Source of the DNA: Candidatus Thorarchaeota archaeon
Lineage (GTDB): Archaea; Asgardarchaeota; Thorarchaeia; Thorarchaeales; Thorarchaeaceae
Length of the DNA: 64,000 bases
NCBI GenBank assembly: GCA_003345545.1
Contig: PRDH01000019.1
Location: 24,129 to 88,128, forward strand
Direction of reading: 5' to 3'
The notes below the pieces were generated by a model. The model saw only the letters and a program-made list of their open reading frames with translations. It had not been told where the DNA came from and did not search any database. Each line of letters begins with the position of its first letter. Within the stretch, counting starts at the first letter, position 1. Both the position numbers and the translations under genes were made by a program. Shown piece by piece: positions 40,866-50,228 of this stretch.

Positions 40866-43220
40866 ATGAACATGGATATTGACCGCCAGAACCTCATCAT
40901 ACCTGCAACGGCCACGAGAAGATTGCAGCTAGCAGGCGGTCAACCTATGGAGCAGGCAGTCCCTGAGGACTACGTCTTAGCCGCAATGATCCTTCGCGCG
41001 ATGGAGAAGCGAGAGGGCCGTTCGCTCGAGTTCATACTGAAGAGCTATCTGCCGGTTGCAATCATCAGTTCACCGCAACCTAGTCGCTTTTTCCTAGTGG
41101 AACTGCTTGGACTCACATCAGAATCCGTCTTACAAATCCGCAGGCCTGACCTGCAGAAGATTCAGGAGAAAGTAGACAAAGCAAGTACCTCTGAAGAGCT
41201 GTCCAAATGCATACAGACTGCTCGAGATGAAATCAGGAATGTGCTCGAATCCACACCGTCGACGATTGTTGGTCTCCTTGCAGGGCTGATTGCCCGTGGA
41301 GTCTCCCAAATTCTGGACCGTCCTTCAGGGCAGAGCACCGAAGACTATGCAGTCACACTCACAGGGATCATTGACACTTCAGAATTTGATAAGTCCATTC
41401 GAGTACTTCAGGAAACAGCAGAATCGCTTGCGTCCGTCGAAACCATTCTCACTGGATTTCTTGATGCGGCAGTGCCTAGGATTGATGCACTTCTTGGCAC
41501 TCACCAAGCTGAAGCATCGCCAGTTCTCTCACGCCTTGCTCTTCGAGTAGAATCATTGGAACAACAGATAGAGTCACTTGAGTCTCAACGGACAAAGACT
41601 GCGGCCATCGCATCTCGCGATAGAAGTACAAAACTGAGGGAGCTTGATTCTCTGTTGGGCGCACGGAGAGTGGCGCTCGAACGTGATAGAAAGCGCCAGT
41701 CAGATATAGTTTCAAGTCTTGAAAGTTCTGCTCATGAGCTCATTGTGAGTCGAGATGAACTGACTGCAGAATCTCGGAGAGTGATTGATCAGGTTCATGG
41801 GCAGTTCGCGACTCTCCAGGACATGCTTGTTTCTGCCAGATTCGACGATAGCGGCGGAAAGAAGAAGTCCATCATAATGATACCCTTCTTCATAGCTGGT
41901 TTCTCAAGAAAAGACCAGCTCCATATTGAAGTCTACCCCCTATCTTATTTCCAAGGCAACGGACTGCGAGTGAGTAGACGTCACGATTTTGTCGATACCT
42001 TCTTGTCGCCGTCCCGGGCTATTGATGCGCTCTCAGCACTCCTTGAGGATAGAGCCAACAACGATGTTGCATTCAGGAAGTTCATCCGGGACTCGTCAAT
42101 AGACCACAATTTAGTGGCTGATGCGAAGGCGAGAGAGCTAATCAAGACTGGAACCGAGTCACTCTTGGGAGATGCTCTGGTCAAGAGACCTCTGGCCGAT
42201 GAGTTGAATGACTTGCTTCTAGGAATCCCAGAAACGAAGGTTCACAGAAAGAAGAGGCGCGTCATGACTCCCACCATTTCAGACGGCTCTCTATGCAATG
42301 TCAAATTCCACGTTCAGAATGAGGCAGGAAAACCCGTTGAAGGTGCAGAACTCGAACTCGGAGCACTGCTAATTACCTCGGACGATAATGGCATAGCAAC
42401 GACCTCCCTGCCTCGAAGTCACTATGAAGGACTTGTTCGAGCTCCTGGTTATCTTGAGAAGACAATTGACTTCTCAATAACGACCTCTGGCGATGTTGTG
42501 ATACCAGTAGTCATCGTGCCACTGGCTCATGAAGAACAGCTTGCCCTACGACTCGACGAGCTCGTTGAACGTGCAAGACGTCTGGACATAATCCGTGACC
42601 GACTGTGGGACGCATTTGAGAAGCAGGGACCAACCCTTCTTGGGATTCCGGCCTATCGATCTGCTTTGATTGAACTACTGTCAGAGCTAGGTTATGAACC
42701 AGAGGCATGGATAGCAGAAGCCAAACAGAAGACGGGGATGGTGAAGCGTCTTCTCAAGAGAGATAATAGAATAGATGGACTTCGCCGGGACATTCTGAGG
42801 ATGGCTGAGGAGTCGAAGGCATTCGGGGGCATAATGCTCTTCTCAGAGCTACTCGTACGTCTGGACAACCTTGGCTGGAGCACTAATTCTGATGAGATTG
42901 AAGGAATAATCAACGATATGTCTAGGGAAGGTCTCATCAGAGGTCTCTCCCCTCTCGATAGCGGAGCTCTCCTCATCGAATTCGTGCCCGTAGCTCTGAC
43001 CAATGATCCTCAGATGATTCTTGACTTGGCTGCGCGTAGTGAAGGAAAACTGACAATCGAGGACGCTGTTGTAAGTCTTGGTTGGAATGAAGAACGCGTC
43101 AGAAATGCTCTAGGCCTATTGATTAGCAATGGTGTGGCAAAAGAGCAGCGGAGTTATTCAAAGAGTACACAGTATTTCTTCCCTGGACTGAGAGGGGAAA
43201 GAAATAAGTCCGATTTCTAA
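40866..43220 (+). CDS. Coiled-coil/Ig-like protein ending in a candidate ESCRT-II Vps22 (EAP30) domain
   Basis: A 784-residue protein. Residues 1-200 are a helical N-terminus, and 220-325 a strong coiled coil (ESLEQQIESLESQ). About 325-470 is mixed. About 475-555 is a beta-sandwich of the CarboxypepD-reg/Ig kind (GKPVEGAELELGALLITSD). About 566-784 is a two-winged-helix region whose landmarks follow Vps22/SNF8 in order: a helix with P-(A/E)-(Y/F)-R, MLFSELLVRL, an acidic helix DEIEGIINDM, SPLDSGALLIEFVPVAL, then ND-x2-MILDLAA and LGWNEERVRNALGLL, ending QYFFPGL. Vps22 itself is about 250 residues and lacks the long N-terminal part. The EAP30 reading is from memory of the human sequence and needs a profile search. 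No signal peptide. Confidence 0.62.
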   Translation: MNMDIDRQNLIIPATATRRLQLAGGQPMEQAVPEDYVLAAMILRAMEKREGRSLEFILKSYLPVAIISSPQPSRFFLVELLGLTSESVLQIRRPDLQKIQEKVDKASTSEELSKCIQTARDEIRNVLESTPSTIVGLLAGLIARGVSQILDRPSGQSTEDYAVTLTGIIDTSEFDKSIRVLQETAESLASVETILTGFLDAAVPRIDALLGTHQAEASPVLSRLALRVESLEQQIESLESQRTKTAAIASRDRSTKLRELDSLLGARRVALERDRKRQSDIVSSLESSAHELIVSRDELTAESRRVIDQVHGQFATLQDMLVSARFDDSGGKKKSIIMIPFFIAGFSRKDQLHIEVYPLSYFQGNGLRVSRRHDFVDTFLSPSRAIDALSALLEDRANNDVAFRKFIRDSSIDHNLVADAKARELIKTGTESLLGDALVKRPLADELNDLLLGIPETKVHRKKRRVMTPTISDGSLCNVKFHVQNEAGKPVEGAELELGALLITSDDNGIATTSLPRSHYEGLVRAPGYLEKTIDFSITTSGDVVIPVVIVPLAHEEQLALRLDELVERARRLDIIRDRLWDAFEKQGPTLLGIPAYRSALIELLSELGYEPEAWIAEAKQKTGMVKRLLKRDNRIDGLRRDILRMAEESKAFGGIMLFSELLVRLDNLGWSTNSDEIEGIINDMSREGLIRGLSPLDSGALLIEFVPVALTNDPQMILDLAARSEGKLTIEDAVVSLGWNEERVRNALGLLISNGVAKEQRSYSKSTQYFFPGLRGERNKSDF

Positions 43221-43261
43221 CTCTGTTTCTACTGTACTTGCTGGGAATTGGGGATTGAAGA

Positions 43262-44041
43262 ATGAATCGAGTTCCTCATATGCTATTTCCGTTGGCGATG
43301 TTTGTAGGCCTATACTCTCTGATCTACGTCTTTAGTGTCTGGCAGTCAGACCTAGGAACTCTCCGCGATCTTCTGTTCTACTATATCGCGGGCGGTATTG
43401 CACTCTCAATCGTTTCTGTACCGATTCTCTATTACAAGGCGCCTCATAGGGGTATGATGGCCCGTACCACAAGTAATCGTGGATCTGTGTCAGCTATCGT
43501 GTTTGTCACTTTCTGTCTGGGGTCTCTAATTGGCACAATTGTCCATCAGTGGAATACCGGCGTTGCTATCATTGGCAATATCTCTATTTTCATCGGCGCT
43601 CTCATAACTATGACCGGCGGTCTAATGCCTGACTGGGATATTCCTCTCCTAGGAATCTCACGACACCGAAATATCATATTTCACTCACTTGTGCTTCCTC
43701 TCTTGATTGTTCTGGGAACCTTGGTGAATGTTACTTCTCGGATACTCTCTTCTACAAGTCTAGCTGTTGGTGCAGAGATAGAGTACTACATAACTGCACT
43801 TTTCCTTCTGGGCTATGCGTCTCATCTCTATCTTGATGTTTATGATAGTGATGCAAACCCACTGGAGATTCTATGGACCGCGGTTGATCCCGAACATAAG
43901 GCGTCATCGGGTCTGAAGCCTCTTGGTCCGATTAGGATAAGCCAGAAGAATGCACGCGGATGGCTTGTGGGCAATGCAACATTCCTCGTAGGAATCGCCC
44001 TTGCGCTATTTGCTCTATACTTCTACAATATTCTCTCATAA
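43262..44041 (+). CDS. DUF457/YdjM-type membrane-bound metal-dependent hydrolase
   Basis: A 259-residue polytopic membrane protein. The family motif is present: GGLMPDWDIPLLG followed by RHRNIIFHS (about residues 119-143), with a later GYASHLYLDVYDSD (about 186-199). The Asp and His residues are the likely metal ligands, as in the YdjM/YbcI membrane hydrolases. About six hydrophobic segments are visible, two before the motif, two between the halves and one at the end. The substrate is unknown, and lipid- or cell-envelope-related hydrolysis has been proposed for the family. It starts 41 bases after the Vps22-like gene and could share its transcript. Confidence 0.75.
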   Translation: MNRVPHMLFPLAMFVGLYSLIYVFSVWQSDLGTLRDLLFYYIAGGIALSIVSVPILYYKAPHRGMMARTTSNRGSVSAIVFVTFCLGSLIGTIVHQWNTGVAIIGNISIFIGALITMTGGLMPDWDIPLLGISRHRNIIFHSLVLPLLIVLGTLVNVTSRILSSTSLAVGAEIEYYITALFLLGYASHLYLDVYDSDANPLEILWTAVDPEHKASSGLKPLGPIRISQKNARGWLVGNATFLVGIALALFALYFYNILS

Positions 44042-44065
44042 TCCAAGAACATCAAAGCTGCAGTA

Positions 44066-44389
44066 TTACCACTCCTCATCCTCTTCTTCAACATCGAGGT
44101 CCTCTTCCTCTTCCTCCTCCTCTTCAACCTCATCGTCAGTATCTTCAACGGCTTCACGCTCAGGGGGCAGGTCAGTCAGGTCTTCTTCCTCTTCGTCTTC
44201 CTCGAACAAGAAGGTCTCAGGATCAACTTCCGCCTGGACTTCTTCCTTCTTTGGCTTTGCTTTCTTCTCTGGACCCGCCATGCACACCATGTCGACAGGA
44301 TCGAGATGCTCACACTCTACACAGCATTCACCCTTATGGTCGCAAGTTAGGAATGCACCACACCTCTTACAGCATTTCAGTTCGGACAC
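44066..44389 (-). CDS. Small acidic zinc-binding protein
   Basis: A 107-residue protein from GTG 44389, placed 8 bases or so after GGGGT. A longer upstream reading is less likely. The N-terminal 40 residues contain CCKRCGAFLTC, CCVECEHL and CMAG, enough for a zinc ribbon. The following two thirds are extremely acidic (EEDEEEEDLTDLPP, then DEVEEEEEEEEDLD) and must be disordered. The pattern recalls archaeal acidic zinc-ribbon accessory proteins, but no family is certain. It is divergent from GluRS and convergent with the DUF457 gene. Confidence 0.6.
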   Translation of the reverse strand: MSELKCCKRCGAFLTCDHKGECCVECEHLDPVDMVCMAGPEKKAKPKKEEVQAEVDPETFLFEEDEEEEDLTDLPPEREAVEDTDDEVEEEEEEEEDLDVEEEDEEW

Positions 44390-44544
44390 GATTTTACCCC
44401 AGAGTAGAGTTTTGACACATAGGAATCCCAAAAATCACCAAATAAGCGTCTCGCTGAGGTATTGTTTTGTAATTGATAGGTATTTGCGCCTTCTCAATCA
44501 AGGTTAAATGATATCCGCCGACCACTGTACCGGAGTTGCTGTCC

Positions 44545-46281
44545 GTGGACGACCTTGAAACTGAGATAAGAAAGGCAGTGCTGGATAACGCTGTCAAGTA
44601 TAATGGGAAACCCAACGTCAAATCCGTAATGGGATTCCTCCTAGGTTCAAGGGCCGACCTACGTTCCCGTGCAGGCGAAGTCAGGTCGATTGCCGAGAAG
44701 ATTGTTGCTGATGTCGAAAAGATGTCAATCGAGGAGCAGGTTTCTGAATTGAAGGAGATCGCTCCTGAACTCCTGGCAACACCCGATGTTGTCGAATCGG
44801 AGGAAAAGAGAGAGCTCCCTGATCTTCCCAACGTGGACAGGTGGCCAAAGATAATCATGCGCCTCGCACCTTTCCCATCTGGTCCGCTTCACATTGGCAA
44901 TGCACGAATGGTCATTCTGAATGATTACTATGTCAAGAGGTATAATGGTGAGCTGATTCTGGTCTTTGATGACACCATCGGATCCACGGAGAAAGTGATC
45001 GAGCCAGATGCATATGATCTGATTCTTGAGGGACTCGATTATCTTGGTGTCAAGTTCCACAAGACTGTCTACAAGTCCGATAGGATGGAGCTCTTCTACC
45101 GGTATGCAGTAGACCTCATCACTCGCGGAGAAGCCTATGTCTGTGACTGCAGTGCTGCCCTCTGGAGGGATGAGCATAAGATTAAGGGAATCCCTTGCGC
45201 ATGTCGCGGGCTGAGCCCCGAAGACAATCTTGTCAGATGGGAGAAGATGCTGGATGGAACTTACTCCGAAAAAGCAGCTGCAGTCCGTTTGAAAACTGGG
45301 ATGAAAGATCCCGATCCTGCGATGCGAGACCATGTGATTCTTCGAATATCTGAAACTGATCATCCACGCGTGGGAACCAAGTATCGTGTGTGGCCACTGC
45401 TTGAATATTCATGGGGAATCGATGACCACGAGCTTGGTGTGTCGCACATCATTCGAGGGAAGGACCTAGTAAAAGAAGGGAAGGTCGAGCAGCACATCTG
45501 GAACATTTACAACTGGCCTCATCCGGAGTTGATGTACTACGGGCGACTGAAATTCGAAGACGCTACCTTAAGCAAGAGCAAGTCCCGGAAGGAGGTTCAA
45601 GACGGAGTGTACACGGGTTGGGACGACCCACGCACCTGGAGTCTTCAATCTCTCAAACGCAGGGGTATCAGTGCAGAAGCACTGCGCAAGGTAATGCTGG
45701 ACTTGGGCCTAAGTATAGTTGATATCTCGATTTCGATGAAGTCAGTGTATTCCGAAAACCGAAAGCTTCGCGATGCAGAAGCACCACGCGCATTCTTCGT
45801 TCAGGACCCAGTTTGGGTCGCTGCTGAAGGTCTGGATCAGGACATGACTGAGGCCCGTGTCCCTGTTCATCCTGATTTTCCCAAACGGGGCGTAAGGAGA
45901 ATCCCTATCCATCCAGTAGATGGCAGATCGACCTTTGGCATACAGAAATCGGATCTAGAGAAACTCAAAACTGGTGTGCTTTTTCGGCTCAAGGATATGG
46001 CGAATTTCACACTGAAGAAGACAAGGCCTCCACTTGTTCGTTTTCATAGTATGAATGTAGACGAGGTCCGGAAGGTCGACGGTGCCATCATACATTGGAT
46101 ACCAAAAGAGGGGTCAGTACCAGTAGAGATGGCCCTCGTTGATGGCAGTACTGTCACGGGCCTTGCTGAACCTGGAGTTGCGAAGATGAAAGCGAATACT
46201 TTCGTTCAGTTCGAGCGCGTGGGCTTCGCCCAGATAACAAAAGCGGGTGTCCCAGTTCAGGCTTCATTTGCTCACAAGTAG
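44545..46281 (+). CDS. gltX: Glutamyl-tRNA synthetase, archaeal/eukaryotic type
   Basis: A class I synthetase that charges tRNA(Glu), and in archaea often tRNA(Gln) as well for later amidation. About 578 residues from GTG 44545, 9 bases after CGGAG; TTG 44536 is too close to that site. A 100-residue N-terminal extension precedes the catalytic domain. The HIGH motif is in FPSGPLHIGNAR (about residues 113-124), the KMSKS-like loop in LSKSKSRKEV (about 345-354), and the anticodon-binding part is the beta-barrel type shared with GlnRS and eukaryotic GluRS (GVRRIPIHP, then a HSMNVDEV-type segment). The class differs from bacterial GluRS. No GatD/GatE genes are in the window. Confidence 0.95.
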   Translation: MDDLETEIRKAVLDNAVKYNGKPNVKSVMGFLLGSRADLRSRAGEVRSIAEKIVADVEKMSIEEQVSELKEIAPELLATPDVVESEEKRELPDLPNVDRWPKIIMRLAPFPSGPLHIGNARMVILNDYYVKRYNGELILVFDDTIGSTEKVIEPDAYDLILEGLDYLGVKFHKTVYKSDRMELFYRYAVDLITRGEAYVCDCSAALWRDEHKIKGIPCACRGLSPEDNLVRWEKMLDGTYSEKAAAVRLKTGMKDPDPAMRDHVILRISETDHPRVGTKYRVWPLLEYSWGIDDHELGVSHIIRGKDLVKEGKVEQHIWNIYNWPHPELMYYGRLKFEDATLSKSKSRKEVQDGVYTGWDDPRTWSLQSLKRRGISAEALRKVMLDLGLSIVDISISMKSVYSENRKLRDAEAPRAFFVQDPVWVAAEGLDQDMTEARVPVHPDFPKRGVRRIPIHPVDGRSTFGIQKSDLEKLKTGVLFRLKDMANFTLKKTRPPLVRFHSMNVDEVRKVDGAIIHWIPKEGSVPVEMALVDGSTVTGLAEPGVAKMKANTFVQFERVGFAQITKAGVPVQASFAHK

Positions 46282-46345
46282 GTCGAACTGCGCCGCCAAA
46301 GGAAACATATAGTTGTATGCCTTTTGAAGCACAGGAGGTTTCACA

Positions 46346-47107
46346 ATGGCCAATAAGAAAAAGAAAACCGCAGCAAAAGCCGCAAAACTCTCACCTACAA
46401 TGTTCAAAGTCACAGGTGTAGACTCACCGCTGAAGGTGAACGATAAGAGCCAGAAGCTGTACTATTTCACAGCAAAGATAGATGCAGAAAAGGCGAGAAA
46501 GGTTGCGACGACAGAAGGTGCTGATGTCCTCGGAGTATCAGTAGCAAATGCGACTGCAGCAAAGCCGGCGTTGAAGTATGATTTCTATTGCACATACGAT
46601 GCAACCCTCGAACGGAAATTCCTGAGATCTCGAAAACAAGAATTGGGCGTGAATGATCAGGTGAAGGGGGTTCTCGTTGGCAAAGAGGTAGTCACGCCTG
46701 GGAAGGGCGACGATGTTCCTGGCAACTCCGTCAAGCTCAATGTAATCGAGCTCTTTGAAACCACACAAAAGGATGGCATGACACTCGATGGACTTACAGG
46801 TGGTCCTGCAAGAGAAATCGAACCACTGCTGAAAGGTCCAGGCAAGAAAACAACAGCTCCCGCGTGGGTGAAGAAGAATTCTATATCTGCTGGACCGTTT
46901 GCTAGCGTAGACAAGGTAGTCAAGGCTGTTAGCAATATAGCTGCCTCACGACCTTCTGACGCAAAGCGTGTTGTTCTTCAGGAACTGAACTTCAAGGAAC
47001 TAAATGGATTCTATGTTCCCACCTATTACGTCAAGGTCACTTCAGGCAAGAAGTCGAAGACCATGAAGATCAATGCCATAAACGGAAAGGTCTCAGTTCA
47101 AGTATAG
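46346..47107 (+). CDS. Uncharacterised basic-tailed protein with PepSY-like end
   Basis: A 253-residue protein with a perfect AGGAGGT ribosome binding site 6 bases before ATG 46346 and an ACATATAG box about 35 bases upstream, so it is probably highly expressed. Residues 1-15 are almost all Lys/Ala (ANKKKKTAAKAAK). About 18-130 is a beta-rich domain with repeated strands (YYFTAKIDAEKARKV, KYDFYCTYDATLERK). After a linker, the last 75 residues (VVLQELNFKELNGFYVPTYY, then KTMKINAINGKV) have the helix-strand-strand and final ING-K-V pattern of PepSY domains. No signal peptide is present. The family is unknown, and nucleic-acid association is only a guess from the basic tail. Confidence 0.65.
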   Translation: MANKKKKTAAKAAKLSPTMFKVTGVDSPLKVNDKSQKLYYFTAKIDAEKARKVATTEGADVLGVSVANATAAKPALKYDFYCTYDATLERKFLRSRKQELGVNDQVKGVLVGKEVVTPGKGDDVPGNSVKLNVIELFETTQKDGMTLDGLTGGPAREIEPLLKGPGKKTTAPAWVKKNSISAGPFASVDKVVKAVSNIAASRPSDAKRVVLQELNFKELNGFYVPTYYVKVTSGKKSKTMKINAINGKVSVQV

Positions 47108-47125
47108 TATAAGTTCTACCTGTCA

Positions 47126-47148
47126 GGCGGAGGCATGCCCCATCCGCC
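47126..47148 (+). terminator. Candidate hairpin terminator
   Basis: GGCGGA (47126-47131) pairs with TCCGCC (47143-47148) around an 11-base loop, followed about 20 bases later by CTGTTTTC. It lies 19 bases after the preceding stop codon. The remainder of the gap to 47321 holds only the next promoter. Confidence 0.45.
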
Positions 47149-47282
47149 CCTGCCTAGGTCTCTGTTTTCATAATTGCGCCCATGGGAACTCTGACAGTGG
47201 ACTCTGACTGAAGATGCAGGGAGGTTTGCGACACTTCCGATTTGAAGCCCTGGCTAAACATGAGGTGTTGATTCCTTAATGC

Positions 47283-47290
47283 TTATATTA
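47283..47290 (+). promoter_or_regulatory. TATA box of the alkaline phosphatase gene
   Basis: TTATATTA lies 31 to 38 bases before ATG 47322, predicting a leader of about 10 bases or less. A GGGGA lies at 47309-47313. Confidence 0.5.
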
Positions 47291-47321
47291 GCTGGCTGTT
47301 CTCGAATCGGGGAACCATCTC

Positions 47322-48725
47322 ATGACAGACACCACCTCACTAACACGAGTCTTGCTTGTATCATCACTTCTCATGGTCTTCTTGCTCCCGACCGCCGCCT
47401 TGATTGGCAATGAACCGACGAGCCAAACGATACTTGCGAATCAAGAGCCTCTCAGCATTATCCTGATGATCGGCGACGGGATGGGCTTTGAACACGTCAA
47501 ATTGGCCCAATTGGTCGAAGTAGGCGAGAACGGTTCTCTGGCTATGCAGCAACTGACATGGAATGCTTCAGTAACGACACATAGCGCTAATGCTGCAATC
47601 ACAGATTCTGCGGCTGGCGGCACCGCAATTGCGACTGGATACAAGACGAACAACGACATGGTTGGGATGCTTCCAAATGGAACTTCTGTAGAGAACATAC
47701 TTGAGTTCGCACAGAGCCTCAACAAATCCTCAGGTGTTGTATCTACCTGTCGTATTGTCGATGCAACCCCGGCTGCTTTCACAACCCATGTTCCTGATAG
47801 GAATGACAGAGATGAGATGGTGCTTCAATTGGTTGAGGATGCTAATGTCGATGTACTTCTCGGAGGAGGTTCAACGTACTTCTCAACAGAACAAATCAAT
47901 GCAATGGTATCAAATGATTATTCCGTCGTCTATGATCGTTCATCAATGATGGGTGTCACAACAGGTAAAATCTTGGGCTTCTTCGGAACCGGTGTCGATC
48001 CTGACCATATGGAATATGAGATTGACCGCAATTATGCAACGACGCCCTCGATTGCTGAGATGACGAACAAGTCCATCGAGCTGCTATCGCAAGATCCTGA
48101 CGGATTCTTCTTGATGGTTGAAGGAGGTCAGATTGACCTTGCAGCGCATGCTGAAAACAAAGTGAACAACGCTTTGGAAACAATTGAGTTCGACAATGCC
48201 GTGAAAGTTGCTTTGGACTATGCCAAAGCTCATTCAAATGTGATTCTCATTGTGACTGCTGATCATGAAACTGAGGGTCTAGTGGTTGTCAGCGACAATC
48301 TTGGCAGTGAGCTTCCTTCAAGTCTTCTCACACAAAATGAGAACGAAACTCTGAGAATAGCACGGGCTAACAATGTCACCGTTGATTGGACAGCAGCGTA
48401 TCACACTGCTTCGCAAGTACCGCTCTTCTGTTATGGGTCTGCCTTCTCTGAACTTCCACTAAACGTGACGATTGACAACACACACACCTTCACTCTCATG
48501 AAAGACTACTTCTTGGGGAATCCACTCAATGTGACTCCTGTTGAGATACCGACGACTACAACGACGACTACTACCACTACAACAACGGGTTCTACGAATA
48601 CTACTACCACTCTGGCGTCCACGACACCAACCGGAACGCCGTTTGATACCAACATACTTCTTATCGCGGCAGTTGGCGCAGCAGTGGTAGTTGTGGTTGT
48701 ACTGATCATCATCCGACGTAGATAA
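47322..48725 (+). CDS. Exported, membrane-anchored alkaline phosphatase
   Basis: A phosphate-monoester hydrolase of the alkaline phosphatase superfamily, acting outside the cell. 467 residues. The N-terminal signal sequence has a hydrophobic core (RVLLVSSLLMVFLLPTAAL, about 9-27). The metal and catalytic residues are ILMIGDGMG (Asp52) and ITDSAAGGTAIATG with the nucleophile Ser96. GGQIDLAAHAENK (about 269-281) and VTADHETEG (about 312-320) supply the zinc ligands. A threonine-only stretch (about 410-440) probably forms an O-glycosylated stalk. Residues 443-463 are a membrane helix followed by IIIRRR, so the enzyme is tethered on the surface. This layout is typical of archaeal cell-envelope proteins. 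Confidence 0.93.
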   Translation: MTDTTSLTRVLLVSSLLMVFLLPTAALIGNEPTSQTILANQEPLSIILMIGDGMGFEHVKLAQLVEVGENGSLAMQQLTWNASVTTHSANAAITDSAAGGTAIATGYKTNNDMVGMLPNGTSVENILEFAQSLNKSSGVVSTCRIVDATPAAFTTHVPDRNDRDEMVLQLVEDANVDVLLGGGSTYFSTEQINAMVSNDYSVVYDRSSMMGVTTGKILGFFGTGVDPDHMEYEIDRNYATTPSIAEMTNKSIELLSQDPDGFFLMVEGGQIDLAAHAENKVNNALETIEFDNAVKVALDYAKAHSNVILIVTADHETEGLVVVSDNLGSELPSSLLTQNENETLRIARANNVTVDWTAAYHTASQVPLFCYGSAFSELPLNVTIDNTHTFTLMKDYFLGNPLNVTPVEIPTTTTTTTTTTTTGSTNTTTTLASTTPTGTPFDTNILLIAAVGAAVVVVVVLIIIRRR

Positions 48726-48871
48726 TCAGTTGCGGTCCTCAGGTGCTCCACGAGTCCCTACAGCTATTGAGATCTGTTTACCTAGAACCTACAATCGACC
48801 ATTTGGATAGGCCACTTGGCTAAGTTCATAAGACATCCTACACGCGTTGATTTCTATCAGGTGTTCATCTT

Positions 48872-50056
48872 TTGCCAATCGAGTACTCGTCTGTGCTTGT
48901 CCGTTTCGGAGAGATAGGAATCAAGTCAAAACAGACTCGTCGCCGGATGACGAGAATGCTAGCAGACCACATACGCTCAGCACTCGATGAGAAGGGAGTC
49001 CCCTATTCTGCTGTCCGCGATGAATTCAGTCGTATCTTTGTCGATACCAATGAAGCGATAAGAGCAGCAGAGATTGCGGCCGGAATCTTCGGCGTCGTTT
49101 CTACATCTCCTGTAGTGGTCACCTCTTCAAGCCTGCATGATATACTGGAAACAGCCGAGACCCTTGCTCGCGCCAATTTCAGGAGAGGCCTTTCGTTTGC
49201 AGTCGGCGCCCGCAGAATTGGCGATCATGCGTATTCAAGTCAAGAATTGAGAAACCGCTTGGGTGAGCGTCTGCTTGAAGGCAACCCCGACTTACAGCTC
49301 AAAGTGGACCTGGAGAATCCAGAGCAATCAATCTACGTTGAGGTGCGGGACACAACCTCTCACATCTTCACCGAAACCCTGAAGGGCGTGGGAGGTATGC
49401 CGACCGGATCACAAGGCAAAGTCGTGTGCACGATATCCACAGGACTAGATTCTCCGATAGCTGCTTTCAAAGTCATCAAGCGAGGAGCCATTCCCATCTT
49501 TGTGTACTTTGACAATTCTCCCCACTGCGATGAGAACTGCACCGAGCTTGCGATACGACAAGCACAGCTGCTGGCAAATTATGTCTATGGTCACACAGTC
49601 AAGATGTACATAGTCCCTCACTGGCCTGACCTTGAGGATGCGATAAGACATGGTCCTGAAAAGATGACATGTCTCTTCTGTAAGAGGAATATGATGCGTA
49701 TAGCCCGTGAGATTGCTCTTGTCGAGGGCGCAGACGCGATTGTGACCGGAGAGATTATCGGTGAACAGGCATCGCAGACCACAGCGAATCTCAGGGTCAT
49801 CGATGAAGCAGTAGTGGACTTTCCGATTCTGAGGCCTCTTGCGGGTGATGACAAGGTTGACATCGAAAGAATTGCTCAGGAAATAGGAACCTATACCTTT
49901 GCTGAGGCGGGACTCCAGTGTTGCGATCTTGCTCCCAAGTACCCTGCTGTTTCCTCAACGGTTCAGAAAGCCATTGAAGGCGAGAGAACCATGGATTCAA
50001 GTGTATTGAAATCGGAGCTCGAAAAAGCAAGGGTGCTGATTCTCAGGAAGAAGTGA
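48872..50056 (+). CDS. thiI: tRNA 4-thiouridine synthetase ThiI
   Basis: Adenylates and thiolates U8 of tRNA. 394 residues from TTG 48872, with GGTG upstream. The order is an N-terminal ferredoxin-like domain (LVRFGEIGIKSKQTRRRM), a THUMP RNA-binding domain (about residues 70-165; FAVGARRIGDHAYSSQELRN), and the PP-loop domain starting at TISTGLDSPIAAF (about 188-200, a variant of the SGG-x-DS loop). A CLFCKRNMMRIA motif near 270 follows. It lacks the C-terminal rhodanese domain of E. coli ThiI, as usual for archaea, so sulfur is expected to come through other carriers or free sulfide. The gene ends with no clear terminator. Confidence 0.93.
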   Translation: MPIEYSSVLVRFGEIGIKSKQTRRRMTRMLADHIRSALDEKGVPYSAVRDEFSRIFVDTNEAIRAAEIAAGIFGVVSTSPVVVTSSSLHDILETAETLARANFRRGLSFAVGARRIGDHAYSSQELRNRLGERLLEGNPDLQLKVDLENPEQSIYVEVRDTTSHIFTETLKGVGGMPTGSQGKVVCTISTGLDSPIAAFKVIKRGAIPIFVYFDNSPHCDENCTELAIRQAQLLANYVYGHTVKMYIVPHWPDLEDAIRHGPEKMTCLFCKRNMMRIAREIALVEGADAIVTGEIIGEQASQTTANLRVIDEAVVDFPILRPLAGDDKVDIERIAQEIGTYTFAEAGLQCCDLAPKYPAVSSTVQKAIEGERTMDSSVLKSELEKARVLILRKK

Positions 50057-50228
50057 TAGCGAAAACTCCCCTATCATGCCTCTTCTTGCCCATTTGAACT
50101 GATAGCGCCCTTCAAGTCAAGCTAAAAGGTGTTGCACCAACTCTTTCCGGTAATACAAAGTTCTTAAACTAATTTGCGTGAGGAACGCGTGTATAAGACC
50201 TGTTTATCCCAGAGGAGTGAGAGAGGTC

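Noticed and set aside
48550..48605. ACN trinucleotide tract as a microsatellite or mobile repeat
   Set aside because: It encodes the threonine stalk of the exported alkaline phosphatase, and variable ACN codons fit selection for protein sequence.
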